64,000 nt of DNA from Corallincola holothuriorum (GTDB lineage: Bacteria; Pseudomonadota; Gammaproteobacteria; Enterobacterales; Neiellaceae), in NCBI RefSeq assembly GCF_003336225.1, contig NZ_QPID01000014.1:1-64000 (forward strand). Reading direction: 5' to 3'. The notes under the pieces are model-generated. The model did not search any database. It had not been told where the DNA came from and was given only the letters and a program-made list of their open reading frames with translations. How positions within the stretch are numbered: position 1 is the stretch's first letter; each line of letters starts with the position of its first letter. The position numbers and the translations under genes were made by a program. Below are positions 8,559 through 16,768 of this stretch, piece by piece.

Positions 8559-9542
8559 TTATTGCGGGATATCAATCGGCCAAAATTCGGCGAACCCGCT
8601 GGAGCTTTCGGTGATCAGGGTGTTTGAATCCTGGAAGGCGACAGCATACACCACCGCGCTTTGCGGACGGGTATCTTTTCTTGGCGTGACGTACCATTTT
8701 TGTAGCCGTTTACCACTGCTTACGTCCCAAAGCGCAAGTACCCGAGAGGGGGAGCCGGTGGCAAGGTATTTTCCATCGTCAGAAAACCTGACGGCGCTAA
8801 AGATATTCTGCCGTTGAGCAAATTTAAGCTGGCTTATCTCTTTACCTGTTTTCAGATCCCAGATCCTGGAGCCGCGTTTACTGTCGGCGGTAAAGGCATA
8901 TCTGCCTTGATGGTCTAAGGCAACCATACTGACTCTGGAATCATGCACAAAGCGATACACCGCTTGACCTGTCTGCGTGTCCCAGAGGTAAGCGACGTAA
9001 TCATTACTGCCAGACAGGGCATAGCGCCCATTTGGGGAAAGATCGACACTGTTAATTTTGGTTTGGTGGCCAAGGAACTCTATGCGCCGCCCTGTGTCTA
9101 TATCGACGTGAACAACAACACCACTGCTTTTGCCTATGAGTACATAGCGTCCACCTTTGGAGATGGCAACGTCTCTGATGCTGGAGTCGCGGATCTGCCA
9201 AAAGCCGACCGATTCGCCTGTACTGATATTCCAGATCGCGAAACGATTAACATCTGCGGTGACGGCAAAGCTGTTGTCATCAGCGATATCTGCTGCTAAC
9301 ACCAAGTTGTCTTCGCCTTCATGGCGCCAGACATACTTAAGGGCATTGCGCTGGATATCCCAAAGTGAAATGGCATGCTGATTCGATGAGACTATCGCAT
9401 AGCGACCATCTTCAGAGAGTGCGGCAGTATAGGCGCCTCCAACGGCGTGTTCGAACTGTTCGACGGGTGATTCACTTCTCTGGCAGCCGCTGATCAGGCT
9501 GGTCAGAGCGATAAATGTGATGATCAAGTTAAACCTAGACAT
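8559..9542 (-). CDS. WD40-repeat lipoprotein
   Basis: This 327-residue protein has a lipoprotein signal with lipobox LISGC (Cys about residue 20). The mature part holds about seven WD40-like repeats with recurrent motifs such as DGRYAIVSSNQHAISLWD, NGRYALSGSNDYVAYLWD and DGKYLATGS, which should fold as a beta-propeller. The residue after Cys is Gln, so outer-membrane sorting is likely. It probably serves as a protein-interaction scaffold in the periplasm; no partner is evident. It is inserted between slyX and fkpA, which adjoin in many relatives. Confidence 0.82.
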   Translation of the reverse strand: MSRFNLIITFIALTSLISGCQRSESPVEQFEHAVGGAYTAALSEDGRYAIVSSNQHAISLWDIQRNALKYVWRHEGEDNLVLAADIADDNSFAVTADVNRFAIWNISTGESVGFWQIRDSSIRDVAISKGGRYVLIGKSSGVVVHVDIDTGRRIEFLGHQTKINSVDLSPNGRYALSGSNDYVAYLWDTQTGQAVYRFVHDSRVSMVALDHQGRYAFTADSKRGSRIWDLKTGKEISQLKFAQRQNIFSAVRFSDDGKYLATGSPSRVLALWDVSSGKRLQKWYVTPRKDTRPQSAVVYAVAFQDSNTLITESSSGFAEFWPIDIPQ

Positions 9543-9728
9543 TGGCGCTCGCTATCACTTGTGCTTGATGATGTAAACGGTAGTATAGGGCGCTCATGCG
9601 TTCGACTGGAAAGTCGAGTAGCGCCGTTTTGTATATGAAAGTAAAACAAAATGTCCACGCTTTAGCCAGCTAAGCTTTCGTTGGTGGCGCATGGTCGAAT
9701 CATGATAGGAACGGAGAACACAGAAAAA

Positions 9729-10511
9729 ATGAAAACACTGTTTAAAGTGTCACTGATAGCCTTGGGCGTAAGCGCACTGGTTGCATGCCAACAAGATGCC
9801 GCTACTGAGGCTGCACCAGCCAAGTTGGAAACAGAAGCTCAGAAGCAAGCCTATGCGCTGGGTTCATCTGTGGGCAGCTTTATTGCCCGTAACTTGAGCG
9901 AGCATGAAGCTTTAGGTATTCAATTGGACCGTGACATGGTTCAAAAGGGCTTTGTTGAAGGTTTAGGTAACAGCGGTCAATTGAGCGATCAAGAGATCCA
10001 GACGTTATTGCAAGGTTTGGACGGCCAGTTGAACCAAGCTCGTGAAACTCAAGCTGAAGTGCTGAAAGTTGAAAATAAGGAAAAGGGCGCGGCCTACCTT
10101 GTTGAGTTTGCTAAGACTGAAGGCGTTACCGCCACTGAATCGGGTCTACTGTATGAAGTGATGGTTCAAGGCGAAGGTGCTCAACCTAAAGCTGAAGACA
10201 CTGTGACAGTTCACTATACTGGCACGCTGATCGACGGCACTAAGTTTGATAGCTCCCTGGATCGTGGACAGCCAGCAGTATTTCCTTTGAACCGGGTTAT
10301 CCCTGGTTGGACCGAAGGTGTTCAGCTGATGAACGTGGGTTCAAAGTATAAGTTCGTGATCCCTTCTGAACTGGCTTACGGCGAGATGGGTGCCGGCACT
10401 ATTCCACCAAATTCAACATTGATTTTCGAAGTTGAACTATTGGATGTTGAAGTTGCCGCTGCCGCCGCAGAAGCTGGCGCAGCTGATGAACATGAAGGTC
10501 ACGCGCATTAA
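9729..10511 (+). CDS. fkpA: FKBP-type peptidyl-prolyl isomerase, FkpA-like lipoprotein
   Basis: The gene encodes 260 residues from ATG 9729, chosen because the product then starts [13 protein letters not shown], a signal peptide with lipobox LVAC (Cys20); the open frame extends to 9681. The N-terminal dimerisation domain (about 35-130) resembles FkpA/Mip. The C-terminal FKBP domain (about 145-245) has [18 protein letters not shown] and the GWTEGVQLM and [13 protein letters not shown] blocks that form the prolyl isomerase pocket. It acts in the periplasm as isomerase and chaperone. The His/Glu-rich tail DEHEGHAH is unusual and might bind metal. E. coli FkpA is not a lipoprotein, but Mip-type relatives are. 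Confidence 0.92.
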   Translation: MKTLFKVSLIALGVSALVACQQDAATEAAPAKLETEAQKQAYALGSSVGSFIARNLSEHEALGIQLDRDMVQKGFVEGLGNSGQLSDQEIQTLLQGLDGQLNQARETQAEVLKVENKEKGAAYLVEFAKTEGVTATESGLLYEVMVQGEGAQPKAEDTVTVHYTGTLIDGTKFDSSLDRGQPAVFPLNRVIPGWTEGVQLMNVGSKYKFVIPSELAYGEMGAGTIPPNSTLIFEVELLDVEVAAAAAEAGAADEHEGHAH

Positions 10512-10532
10512 TTCAATGTGATCTGTTCAACT

Positions 10533-10564
10533 AAAAAAGGCGCCCTTATGTCGGCGCCTTTTTT
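10533..10564. terminator. Rho-independent terminator after fkpA
   Basis: A GGCGCC/GGCGCC stem is flanked by A6 on the left and T6 on the right (10533-10544 with 10553-10564). It ends fkpA and can also act on the minus-strand rsd transcript. Confidence 0.88.
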
Positions 10565-10649
10565 AATGAAAGCGGGTTTTTTATTCGGTCAGACAGACAT
10601 AAAAGATTGCCGCCGGAGGCATACCAGCAGCAATATTGTCTAAATGAGG

Positions 10650-11135
10650 CTAAGCAGTTTCTGCTTTATTTGATGCGCTTTCAAAAAGTGTCGCTATCAG
10701 CTGATCTTCGAGCTCAAATCTCACTTCCAGCGCATTGCCAAGGGCTGCCATATTCTGGTCGAAGCCATCCAGGTCGTCACTTTCCGTGGATTCAGCATAA
10801 AGGTCATTAAACTCCAGTGCTGCTTGAGTTGTTTCAGTCAGCCGAGCCTGCTGTTCTTCTGCTAATAATTTGTGCTTACCACCATTGATTTCACATTGGG
10901 AAACAATGCGGTCGTACACTTCGAAATGCCCAGCTGAAATGTAATCCACCAACAGCTGACAGAACTGTTTAATGTTATCTACTTCTGGCAGGGTCTGCTT
11001 GTCTGCTGTGTATGGTGGTAACCCTGCTAATTTACAGTAGCTTACCAACACGTCTTGACGTTCATTTAGCCAGTTGTCTATGGCATCGTGGCTGCCGCCC
11101 CATGCTTTTTGCGCTTGCTCCAATCGCGTTAGCAT
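10650..11135 (-). CDS. rsd: Rsd/AlgQ family anti-RNA polymerase sigma-70 factor
   Basis: This 161-residue helical protein has the Rsd/AlgQ hallmarks WLNERQDVLVSYCKLAG, FCQLLVDYISAGHFEVYDRI and LGNALEVRFELEDQLI. Rsd binds region 4 of sigma-70 and shifts RNA polymerase towards alternative sigmas in stationary phase. It is divergent from nudC, with hemE beyond, exactly the E. coli rsd-nudC-hemE order. The match is clear by motif and position; the C-terminus is slightly variable. Confidence 0.92.
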   Translation of the reverse strand: MLTRLEQAQKAWGGSHDAIDNWLNERQDVLVSYCKLAGLPPYTADKQTLPEVDNIKQFCQLLVDYISAGHFEVYDRIVSQCEINGGKHKLLAEEQQARLTETTQAALEFNDLYAESTESDDLDGFDQNMAALGNALEVRFELEDQLIATLFESASNKAETA

Positions 11136-11290
11136 TACCCTTCTCCTTGCTTCTTCGTTGGAGTTGCCATCGTTACGTTACCGATGGAAGATAGAGGTAT
11201 CGAGTATTCGATACAGCCGTTATATATACTTTCCCCGAATTTCATCGGGTTGTCTATATCACATCATCTTTGCCTAAGGAGCAAGCGACT

Positions 11291-12100
11291 TTGTCTCACT
11301 ATCAAACAGACCCCTCAAATCCTAAGCAGAGTGTGTGGTTTATTGTTTTTGGCCAAAAGATCCTATTGACCTCCAATGGTGATTTACCTAGCGCATTACC
11401 TGGCGCGATTAGCGAAGATAAGCTTGAGCCAATGGTGCTAGGCGAGTTACAAGGGAGATCGTGTCACATGGTGGTGCTAGAGCAGGACACTGCTTTTGCA
11501 CAGGCAGAGATGGTCGATTTACGTTCTTTAGCAGAACGGCTACCTGCTGAACAGTTTGCGATGGCAGGTAAGGCATGTCAGTGGGAAACCTTCCTTAACA
11601 ACCATCGATTTTGTGGCCGTTGTGGTGCGCGGATGCGACAGGTGCAGTGGGAACTGGCGATGCATTGTGACCATTGTAAGCATCGCTGTTATCCGCGGCT
11701 TTCCCCTTGCATTATTGTTGCGGTGCGCCGAGATAGGCAGATACTTTTGGCTCAGAATAAACGTCATAAGAGTGGTGTGTATAGCGTTGTTGCTGGATTT
11801 ATTGAACCTGGGGAGACGGTGGAACAAGCGGTGCATAGAGAGTTAGCAGAAGAGGTCGGTATTGCGGTGACTGGATTGACTTATCGTGCTAGCCAGCCCT
11901 GGCCATTTCCCCATGCACTAATGATGGCATTCACTGCGGACTATCTTGCCGGAGACCTAGTACTCGAGCAGAAAGAGATCTCTGATGCAGGCTGGTATGC
12001 GATTACGGAACGCGAAGTGTGGCCACCGCTACCTGATGATTACACCGTGGCGCGGCAGTTGATTGAGCAGCTGATCGCAGATATTGAACAGAATGATTAA
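11291..12100 (+). CDS. nudC: NAD(+)/NADH pyrophosphatase (decapping NUDIX hydrolase)
   Basis: The gene encodes 269 residues. A zinc ribbon (CGRCG ... CDHCKHRC) precedes the NUDIX box GFIEPGETVEQAVHRELAEEVGI. The downstream SQPWPFPHA motif distinguishes NudC, which hydrolyses NADH to NMNH and AMP and removes the NAD cap from RNA. The start is TTG 11291 because TAAGGAG lies 9 nt upstream (11275-11281); a TTG at 11270 precedes that ribosome site and cannot use it. It lies between rsd (divergent) and hemE. The N-terminal domain is divergent, as in most NudC proteins. Confidence 0.93.
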   Translation: MSHYQTDPSNPKQSVWFIVFGQKILLTSNGDLPSALPGAISEDKLEPMVLGELQGRSCHMVVLEQDTAFAQAEMVDLRSLAERLPAEQFAMAGKACQWETFLNNHRFCGRCGARMRQVQWELAMHCDHCKHRCYPRLSPCIIVAVRRDRQILLAQNKRHKSGVYSVVAGFIEPGETVEQAVHRELAEEVGIAVTGLTYRASQPWPFPHALMMAFTADYLAGDLVLEQKEISDAGWYAITEREVWPPLPDDYTVARQLIEQLIADIEQND

Positions 12101-12112
12101 ACAGCGGGCATA

Positions 12113-12137
12113 AAAAAGCCTCACCGGAGTGTGAGGC
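12113..12137 (-). terminator. terminator-like hairpin oriented on the minus strand
   Basis: A GCCTCAC/GTGAGGC stem (12118-12124 with 12131-12137) has its long T-tract only when read on the minus strand, as TTTTTTA. On the plus strand it is followed by TGTTAAG and should be weak. It therefore looks like the end of a minus-strand RNA from the nudC-hemE intergenic region or a block to antisense transcription of nudC. Confidence 0.6.
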
Positions 12138-12349
12138 TGTTAAGCGGCTAAGGTACAGAGTCTCGTTTTGACGAGCTTCTTTGTTATTTTCGCTAGCACA
12201 CGCTCTTTATATCAAGCACATAGCGTAAGCTGCAATCGGCATAAATTGATACTGTGATACTGCGCATAAATTGGTCGGATCTGTTGTTAAAATGCGTGCG
12301 TCAACGCGCAGTGTTATGATGCAGGCAAGCTGCTTAGAACGGAATAGAT

Positions 12350-13417
12350 ATGACTGAATTGAAAAATGATCGTTATTTACGGGCGCTGCTGAAACAGCCT
12401 GTTGATGTCACCCCTGTATGGATGATGCGGCAAGCAGGCCGTTACCTTCCTGAGTACCGTGAAGTGCGGGCACAAGCAGGTGATTTCATGAGTCTGTGTA
12501 AGAATGCAGAGCTGGCTTGTGAAGTGACGTTGCAGCCGCTACGCCGTTTTCCGTTGGATGCAGCTATCTTGTTTTCGGATATCCTCACTGTGCCCGATGC
12601 CATGGGCCTAGGGCTTTATTTCGAACAGGGAGAAGGACCTAAATTTATGCATCCGGTGCGCTCTTATGACGCCGTAGCCAAGTTAGCGGTGCCTGATCCA
12701 GAGGATTCACTCCGCTACGTGATGGATGCAGTCCGCACTATTCGCCGTGAACTGAAAGGCGAAGTACCGTTGATCGGCTTTTCCGGTAGCCCATGGACAT
12801 TGGCAACTTATATGGTCGAAGGTGGGTCATCCAAAACCTTCTCAGTGATTAAGAAGATGGCTTTTGCAGAGCCGAAGGCGCTTCATCTTTTACTGGATAA
12901 ACTTGCTGATTCGGTGATTTTGTACCTGAATGCGCAGATCGCTGCAGGTGCACAGTCGGTGATGATTTTTGATTCATGGGGCGGGGCGTTGGGGCATCGC
13001 GCTTATGAAGAATTTTCATTGCGTTACATGGCGAAAATCGTTGATGGGTTGACTCGTGAAGCGGATGGTCGTCGTGTGCCTGTCACCTTGTTTACCAAAG
13101 GTGGCGGCCAGTGGTTGGAGAAGATTGCGGCTACCGGCTGTGATGCCTTGGGACTGGATTGGACCACCAATATGGCAGATGCCAGACGTCGAGTTGGCGA
13201 TAAAGTAGCGCTGCAAGGCAATATGGATCCTTCCATGCTCTATGCCGAGCCTGCGCAGATTAGACAAGAGGTCGCCACTATTCTCGATGAGTTTGGCGAA
13301 GGTTCTGGCCACGTGTTTAACCTTGGTCATGGCATCCACCTGGATGTACCACCGGAAAATGCTGGTGCCTTTGTATCTGCGGTGCATGAATTGAGCAAGC
13401 CATATCACCAAAAGTAG
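12350..13417 (+). CDS. hemE: uroporphyrinogen decarboxylase
   Basis: This 355-residue enzyme decarboxylates uroporphyrinogen III to coproporphyrinogen III in haem biosynthesis. The signature [17 protein letters not shown] near residue 22 contains the substrate-binding Arg, and [12 protein letters not shown] contains the catalytic Asp. [16 protein letters not shown] and [16 protein letters not shown] are also family blocks. Length is normal (E. coli 354). It is cytoplasmic and follows nudC on the same strand after a 249-nt gap. Confidence 0.97.
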   Translation: MTELKNDRYLRALLKQPVDVTPVWMMRQAGRYLPEYREVRAQAGDFMSLCKNAELACEVTLQPLRRFPLDAAILFSDILTVPDAMGLGLYFEQGEGPKFMHPVRSYDAVAKLAVPDPEDSLRYVMDAVRTIRRELKGEVPLIGFSGSPWTLATYMVEGGSSKTFSVIKKMAFAEPKALHLLLDKLADSVILYLNAQIAAGAQSVMIFDSWGGALGHRAYEEFSLRYMAKIVDGLTREADGRRVPVTLFTKGGGQWLEKIAATGCDALGLDWTTNMADARRRVGDKVALQGNMDPSMLYAEPAQIRQEVATILDEFGEGSGHVFNLGHGIHLDVPPENAGAFVSAVHELSKPYHQK

Positions 13418-13442
13418 CGGATCGTGGCCGCTTTAGAGTCAG

Positions 13443-13466
13443 AGGCGCCCTGATGGGCGCCTTTAC
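13443..13466 (+). terminator. Rho-independent terminator after hemE
   Basis: An AGGCGCCC/GGGCGCCT stem (13443-13450 with 13455-13462) with a TGAT loop and a short T-run ends the hemE transcript. Confidence 0.75.
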
Positions 13467-13488
13467 AAACGATAACAGGTGGTTGTGT

Positions 13489-13974
13489 CTATTCTTTGGT
13501 GATATGCGCTTTTATCTTCTCGGTTAGCTCTTTAGCCAGCGTATTGGGTATGGGAAATGTCAGGTGGTATTGCAGTATTTTCCAGCCCGTCGGCGTCTTA
13601 ATCAAGGCGCCTGAGCCTCTGCATTGCCCGTATTTTTCATTCCAGAGCAGTTCGTCGAACCAGGCGAACTGACCATCTTCGCTGATATCGATATGGCGGG
13701 TTGACGCTGTATAAGTCCACCCCTTACCTTGGCTGAAATAAGGCTGTGCGTATTCCTGGAACTGATTGACTGTCCAACGCTCGCCAGCATCGGTACCGAT
13801 AAATACCCCATTGCGATGAAATAGTGAAAAATAGACTTCGCCGTTGGCTGTCGCGGCAGACTGGTGAAACGTATTCAGCAGTTGATCGATAGGCGTTGTT
13901 GCAGGCTGTGTAGCTTCTGCATTGGTCAAGCTAACAAATGGTATAACCAAGACTAAGATGAGTAACGTTTTCAT
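13489..13974 (-). CDS. secreted NTF2-like (SnoaL-type) protein
   Basis: This 161-residue protein (from ATG 13974; a GTG at 13986 would add four residues) has a signal peptide ending in LTNA. It then shows a cone-shaped NTF2-like fold pattern: PIDQLLNTFHQSAATANGEVYFSLF, ATDAGERWTVNQF-type residues, RHIDISEDGQFAWFDE and GSGALIKTPTGWKILQYHLTFPIP. Such proteins are described as SnoaL-like or nuclear-transport-factor-2 family; some are isomerases, many have no known activity. It begins 4-17 nt after the uracil-DNA-glycosylase-like gene, so the two are probably cotranscribed. The periplasmic location is predicted only from the signal. Confidence 0.8.
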   Translation of the reverse strand: MKTLLILVLVIPFVSLTNAEATQPATTPIDQLLNTFHQSAATANGEVYFSLFHRNGVFIGTDAGERWTVNQFQEYAQPYFSQGKGWTYTASTRHIDISEDGQFAWFDELLWNEKYGQCRGSGALIKTPTGWKILQYHLTFPIPNTLAKELTEKIKAHITKE

Positions 13975-13990
13975 GGATTTTATCACCGGA

Positions 13991-14578
13991 CTATCTCTCT
14001 ATAAGAGCCTGAATCTTCGATTTTAAAGGTGGCAGAAGTAACTCTTCGAACCACGGATTTTTTTTCAGCCAAAGTTGGTTTCTTGGCGAGGGATGCGGCA
14101 GAGGAAACTGGCCTTCACTACGGTAGTTCTGCCAGTGTTTAACATTCTCTGTGAGTGTTTTAAATGGCGTTTTAAGGTAATAGCGCTGTGCATATTGTCC
14201 AATCAGTAACGTTAATTGGATGTTTGGCATTTGTGCCAGCAGTGCCTGATGCCACTTTGGCGCACACTCTGGTCGAGGGGGAAGATCGCCCTGTTTGCCC
14301 TTGCCCGGGTAGCAAAACCCCATTGGCATAATCGCAATTTGCTGCTCGTCGTAAAACAGCTCGGGCGACAATCCTAGCCAGTCTCTCAATCGTTTACCAG
14401 AGGCGTCATCCCAAGGAATACCTGATGCATGCACTTTGGTGCCGGGAGCTTGCCCTATTATCAGAACCTTTGCGCTGCTAGACGCCCTGACAACAGGGTG
14501 CGGCCCAAGAGGTAAAGATGCTTCGCATAGGCGACAACCGTTGATTTCGTCTAATAGCTGACAGAGGCGGTCAGTCAT
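13991..14578 (-). CDS. uracil-DNA glycosylase family protein
   Basis: This 195-residue protein has the motif A region GQAPGTKVHASGIPWDD near residue 42 and the motif B-like HPSPRN near 162, both typical of the COG1573 branch of the uracil-DNA glycosylase superfamily. Two N-terminal Cys (GCRLCEAS) are present, but the four-Cys iron-sulphur set of family 4 enzymes is not obvious. It may excise uracil or another damaged base; activity is not certain because many members of this branch are uncharacterised. It is the first gene of a probable two-gene unit with the NTF2-like gene. Confidence 0.83.
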   Translation of the reverse strand: MTDRLCQLLDEINGCRLCEASLPLGPHPVVRASSSAKVLIIGQAPGTKVHASGIPWDDASGKRLRDWLGLSPELFYDEQQIAIMPMGFCYPGKGKQGDLPPRPECAPKWHQALLAQMPNIQLTLLIGQYAQRYYLKTPFKTLTENVKHWQNYRSEGQFPLPHPSPRNQLWLKKNPWFEELLLPPLKSKIQALIER

Positions 14579-14638
14579 AGAGGGTCTTTGATAGGGGAGT
14601 GAAGTAGGCAGTTTAATCTATTGCTTAGGGAATAAAAA

Positions 14639-14671
14639 AGCCGACATTACATGGGACGTAATATCGGCTTT
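14639..14671 (-). terminator. terminator after pfkA
   Basis: A long stem (14639-14650 with 14658-14671) has a T-tract on the minus strand, just after the pfkA stop at 14706. Confidence 0.8.
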
Positions 14672-14705
14672 ATGTTTTGTCGATGTTCAATCGACAAAGT
14701 GCTGT

Positions 14706-15671
14706 TTAGAACAGACGTTGCGATAGATCGTATAGCTCTTTGTCGAATGGACGAACCATCTCTTCCAAAGCTTCGATAATATCGTGATGTACCAGCTTGT
14801 TAGCTAGGATCCCAACGCAGCGACCGCCTTGGCCTTCGACCAGAAGCTGTACTGCATAGTCACCCATGCGGCTGGCCAGAACACGGTCACGACAGGTAGG
14901 TGAGCCACCGCGCTGGATATGACCCAGAACCGTCGCTCGAGTTTCCAGACCTGTTTGTCCTTCAATGTTCTTGGCTAGAGCATTTACATCGGTTACATGC
15001 TCGGTAATAACCACAATAGCGTGTTTTTTACCTTTGGCGATGCCATCTTGGATCTGCTGTAAAAGCTTGGCTTCGTCCCAAGCGTCAGCTTCTGGGATCA
15101 CGAGGAATTCAGCGCCGCCGGCAATTGAGGCCCACAGTGCCAAATCACCACAATGGCGACCCATCACTTCAACGATTGAGATACGATTGTGAGAGCTGCA
15201 GGTATCGCGCAAACGGTCAATCGCTTCCATTACCACGTTGAGCGCGGTATCGAAGCCGATGGTGAAGTTGGTACCGGCAATATCGTTGTCGATAGTGCCA
15301 GGAACACCGATACAGGGGTAACCCATCTCAGTCAGCTTCTTAGCGCCCATGTAGGAGCCGTCACCGCCGACCACGATTAAGGCCTCGATGCCGCGCTCTC
15401 TCATCTGTTCGATCGCTTGCTCACGAACTTCTACTTTTTTGAAGTCAGGAAAGCGTGCAGAACCTAGAAATGTTCCGCCTTTGTTGATCGTGTCAGATAC
15501 AGAGTAGCGGTCCAACTTGTGGATATCACCGGAGTGAAGGCCAGCAAAACCATTGTTGACACCATAAACTTCCAGACCAGCCTGCAGGCCGCTGCGGACA
15601 ACAGCACGTACCGCAGCATTCATGCCGGGGGCGTCGCCACCACTGGTCAATACACCAATACGTTTAATCAT
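14706..15671 (-). CDS. pfkA: ATP-dependent 6-phosphofructokinase
   Basis: This 321-residue enzyme phosphorylates fructose 6-phosphate to fructose 1,6-bisphosphate, the committed step of glycolysis. [12 protein letters not shown] at the N-terminus binds [12 protein letters not shown] and [10 protein letters not shown] contain the catalytic Asp, and [10 protein letters not shown] binds the sugar phosphate. Gly at the position after GGD in GGDGS is the ATP-type residue. Length is standard. It begins 22 nt after tpiA on the same strand, so tpiA-pfkA is a glycolytic operon. Confidence 0.97.
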   Translation of the reverse strand: MIKRIGVLTSGGDAPGMNAAVRAVVRSGLQAGLEVYGVNNGFAGLHSGDIHKLDRYSVSDTINKGGTFLGSARFPDFKKVEVREQAIEQMRERGIEALIVVGGDGSYMGAKKLTEMGYPCIGVPGTIDNDIAGTNFTIGFDTALNVVMEAIDRLRDTCSSHNRISIVEVMGRHCGDLALWASIAGGAEFLVIPEADAWDEAKLLQQIQDGIAKGKKHAIVVITEHVTDVNALAKNIEGQTGLETRATVLGHIQRGGSPTCRDRVLASRMGDYAVQLLVEGQGGRCVGILANKLVHHDIIEALEEMVRPFDKELYDLSQRLF

Positions 15672-15693
15672 GCTTGAATACCTTTAAACAGGT

Positions 15694-16446
15694 TTACTTA
15701 GCTGCGTTGAAAATGCCAGCGAAATCAGCAGCTACCAGAGAGGCTCCACCAACCAGACCGCCGTCGATGTCTTCCATCGCCATCAGTTCTGCAGCGTTAC
15801 CAGGCTTCATGCTTCCACCGTAAAGGATCTGCATGCCTGCGGCGACTTCTGCGTCTTTCGCGGCTAGCAACTTACGGATCAGAGCGTGTGCTTCTTGTGC
15901 CTGTTCTGATGATGCTGTTACACCGGTGCCGATAGCCCAAACTGGCTCGTAGGCAATCACTGCGTTTTTATAAGCTTCGATGCCGTAGGCATCGATTACT
16001 GCATTCACCTGAGTGGTGATAACCGATTCCAGCTTGCCAGCTTCGCGCTCTTCTAGAGTTTCACCGATGCAAAGCACAGGAACTAAACCAGCATCTTGAG
16101 TCGCTTTGAATTTCTTGGCGATCAGTTCGTCAGATTCGTTTTGATAGGTGCGACGCTCGCTATGGCCAACTAAAACGTAGCTGACACCGAACTCTTTCAG
16201 CATATCTGCTGAGCATTCACCTGTGTACGCACCGCCGGCGTGAACGCTCACGTCCTGGGCACCGATACAGATGTTGCTGTCACCCGCAAGCTCCTGGATT
16301 TGAGCAATAAAAACTGCAGGGGGGCAAACGCCGATGGTGACTGAATCAACACCAGCGGCAGCGGCTTTAAGGCCTTCGATCAGCTCTGCGTTACTGGCTT
16401 TGGTGCCGTTCATTTTCCAATTACCTAGTACCAGGGGGCGTCTCAT
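15694..16446 (-). CDS. tpiA: triosephosphate isomerase
   Basis: This 250-residue TIM barrel interconverts dihydroxyacetone phosphate and glyceraldehyde 3-phosphate. NWKMNG carries the phosphate-binding Lys, VLVGHSERR the electrophilic His and AYEPVWAIGTG the catalytic Glu. The start at 16446 (MRRPLVLGNWK) is chosen because an AGGAG site lies about 7 nt upstream; the open frame runs on to 16635 but that extension does not resemble TpiA. It is cotranscribed with pfkA. Confidence 0.96.
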   Translation of the reverse strand: MRRPLVLGNWKMNGTKASNAELIEGLKAAAAGVDSVTIGVCPPAVFIAQIQELAGDSNICIGAQDVSVHAGGAYTGECSADMLKEFGVSYVLVGHSERRTYQNESDELIAKKFKATQDAGLVPVLCIGETLEEREAGKLESVITTQVNAVIDAYGIEAYKNAVIAYEPVWAIGTGVTASSEQAQEAHALIRKLLAAKDAEVAAGMQILYGGSMKPGNAAELMAMEDIDGGLVGGASLVAADFAGIFNAAK

Positions 16447-16768
16447 CAGTTTTTCTCCTGTCCGACTTTTGTGCGGAAATTGTAGTAAAATTACTAGCGA
16501 ATAAGTATGGCTTGGTGCAACGAAAGTAGGGTTGACGCAAGTCAACCCTACCTCCAGAACTGTTTCTGGTGATGCCATTATCGGCATCTGATTCATAATT
16601 GAACCAATTATAGATGGCGAAATGATGATCGCCATTCAGTTATCAGCAGCCTTCTCTCCGCTGCCTTTAATCTGTGCCATATCATGCCTGTTTGTGTTGA
16701 GGCTTGCAAAGCGCGAAAAGCACAATACCCTGTGCAATGGTAATGAATTAACCCGTGAATCTATCTGA
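16447..16768. other. tpiA / symporter-fusion intergenic region with a palindrome
   Basis: This 322-nt divergent region separates tpiA from the symporter fusion gene. It contains a perfect palindrome at 16526-16551 (listed separately) and a smaller GGCGA/TCGCC repeat near 16616-16633. I see no coding region or obvious sigma-70 promoter here, though promoters for both flanking genes must lie within it. Confidence 0.5.
16526..16551. repeat. REP-like palindrome
   Basis: Two perfect 11-bp arms (16526-16536 and 16541-16551) are separated by GCAA. The left arm begins GTAGGGTT. A related palindrome lies at 23195-23216 between purH and purD and starts with the same GTAGGGTT, so the two look like members of a dispersed family. 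Confidence 0.6.
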
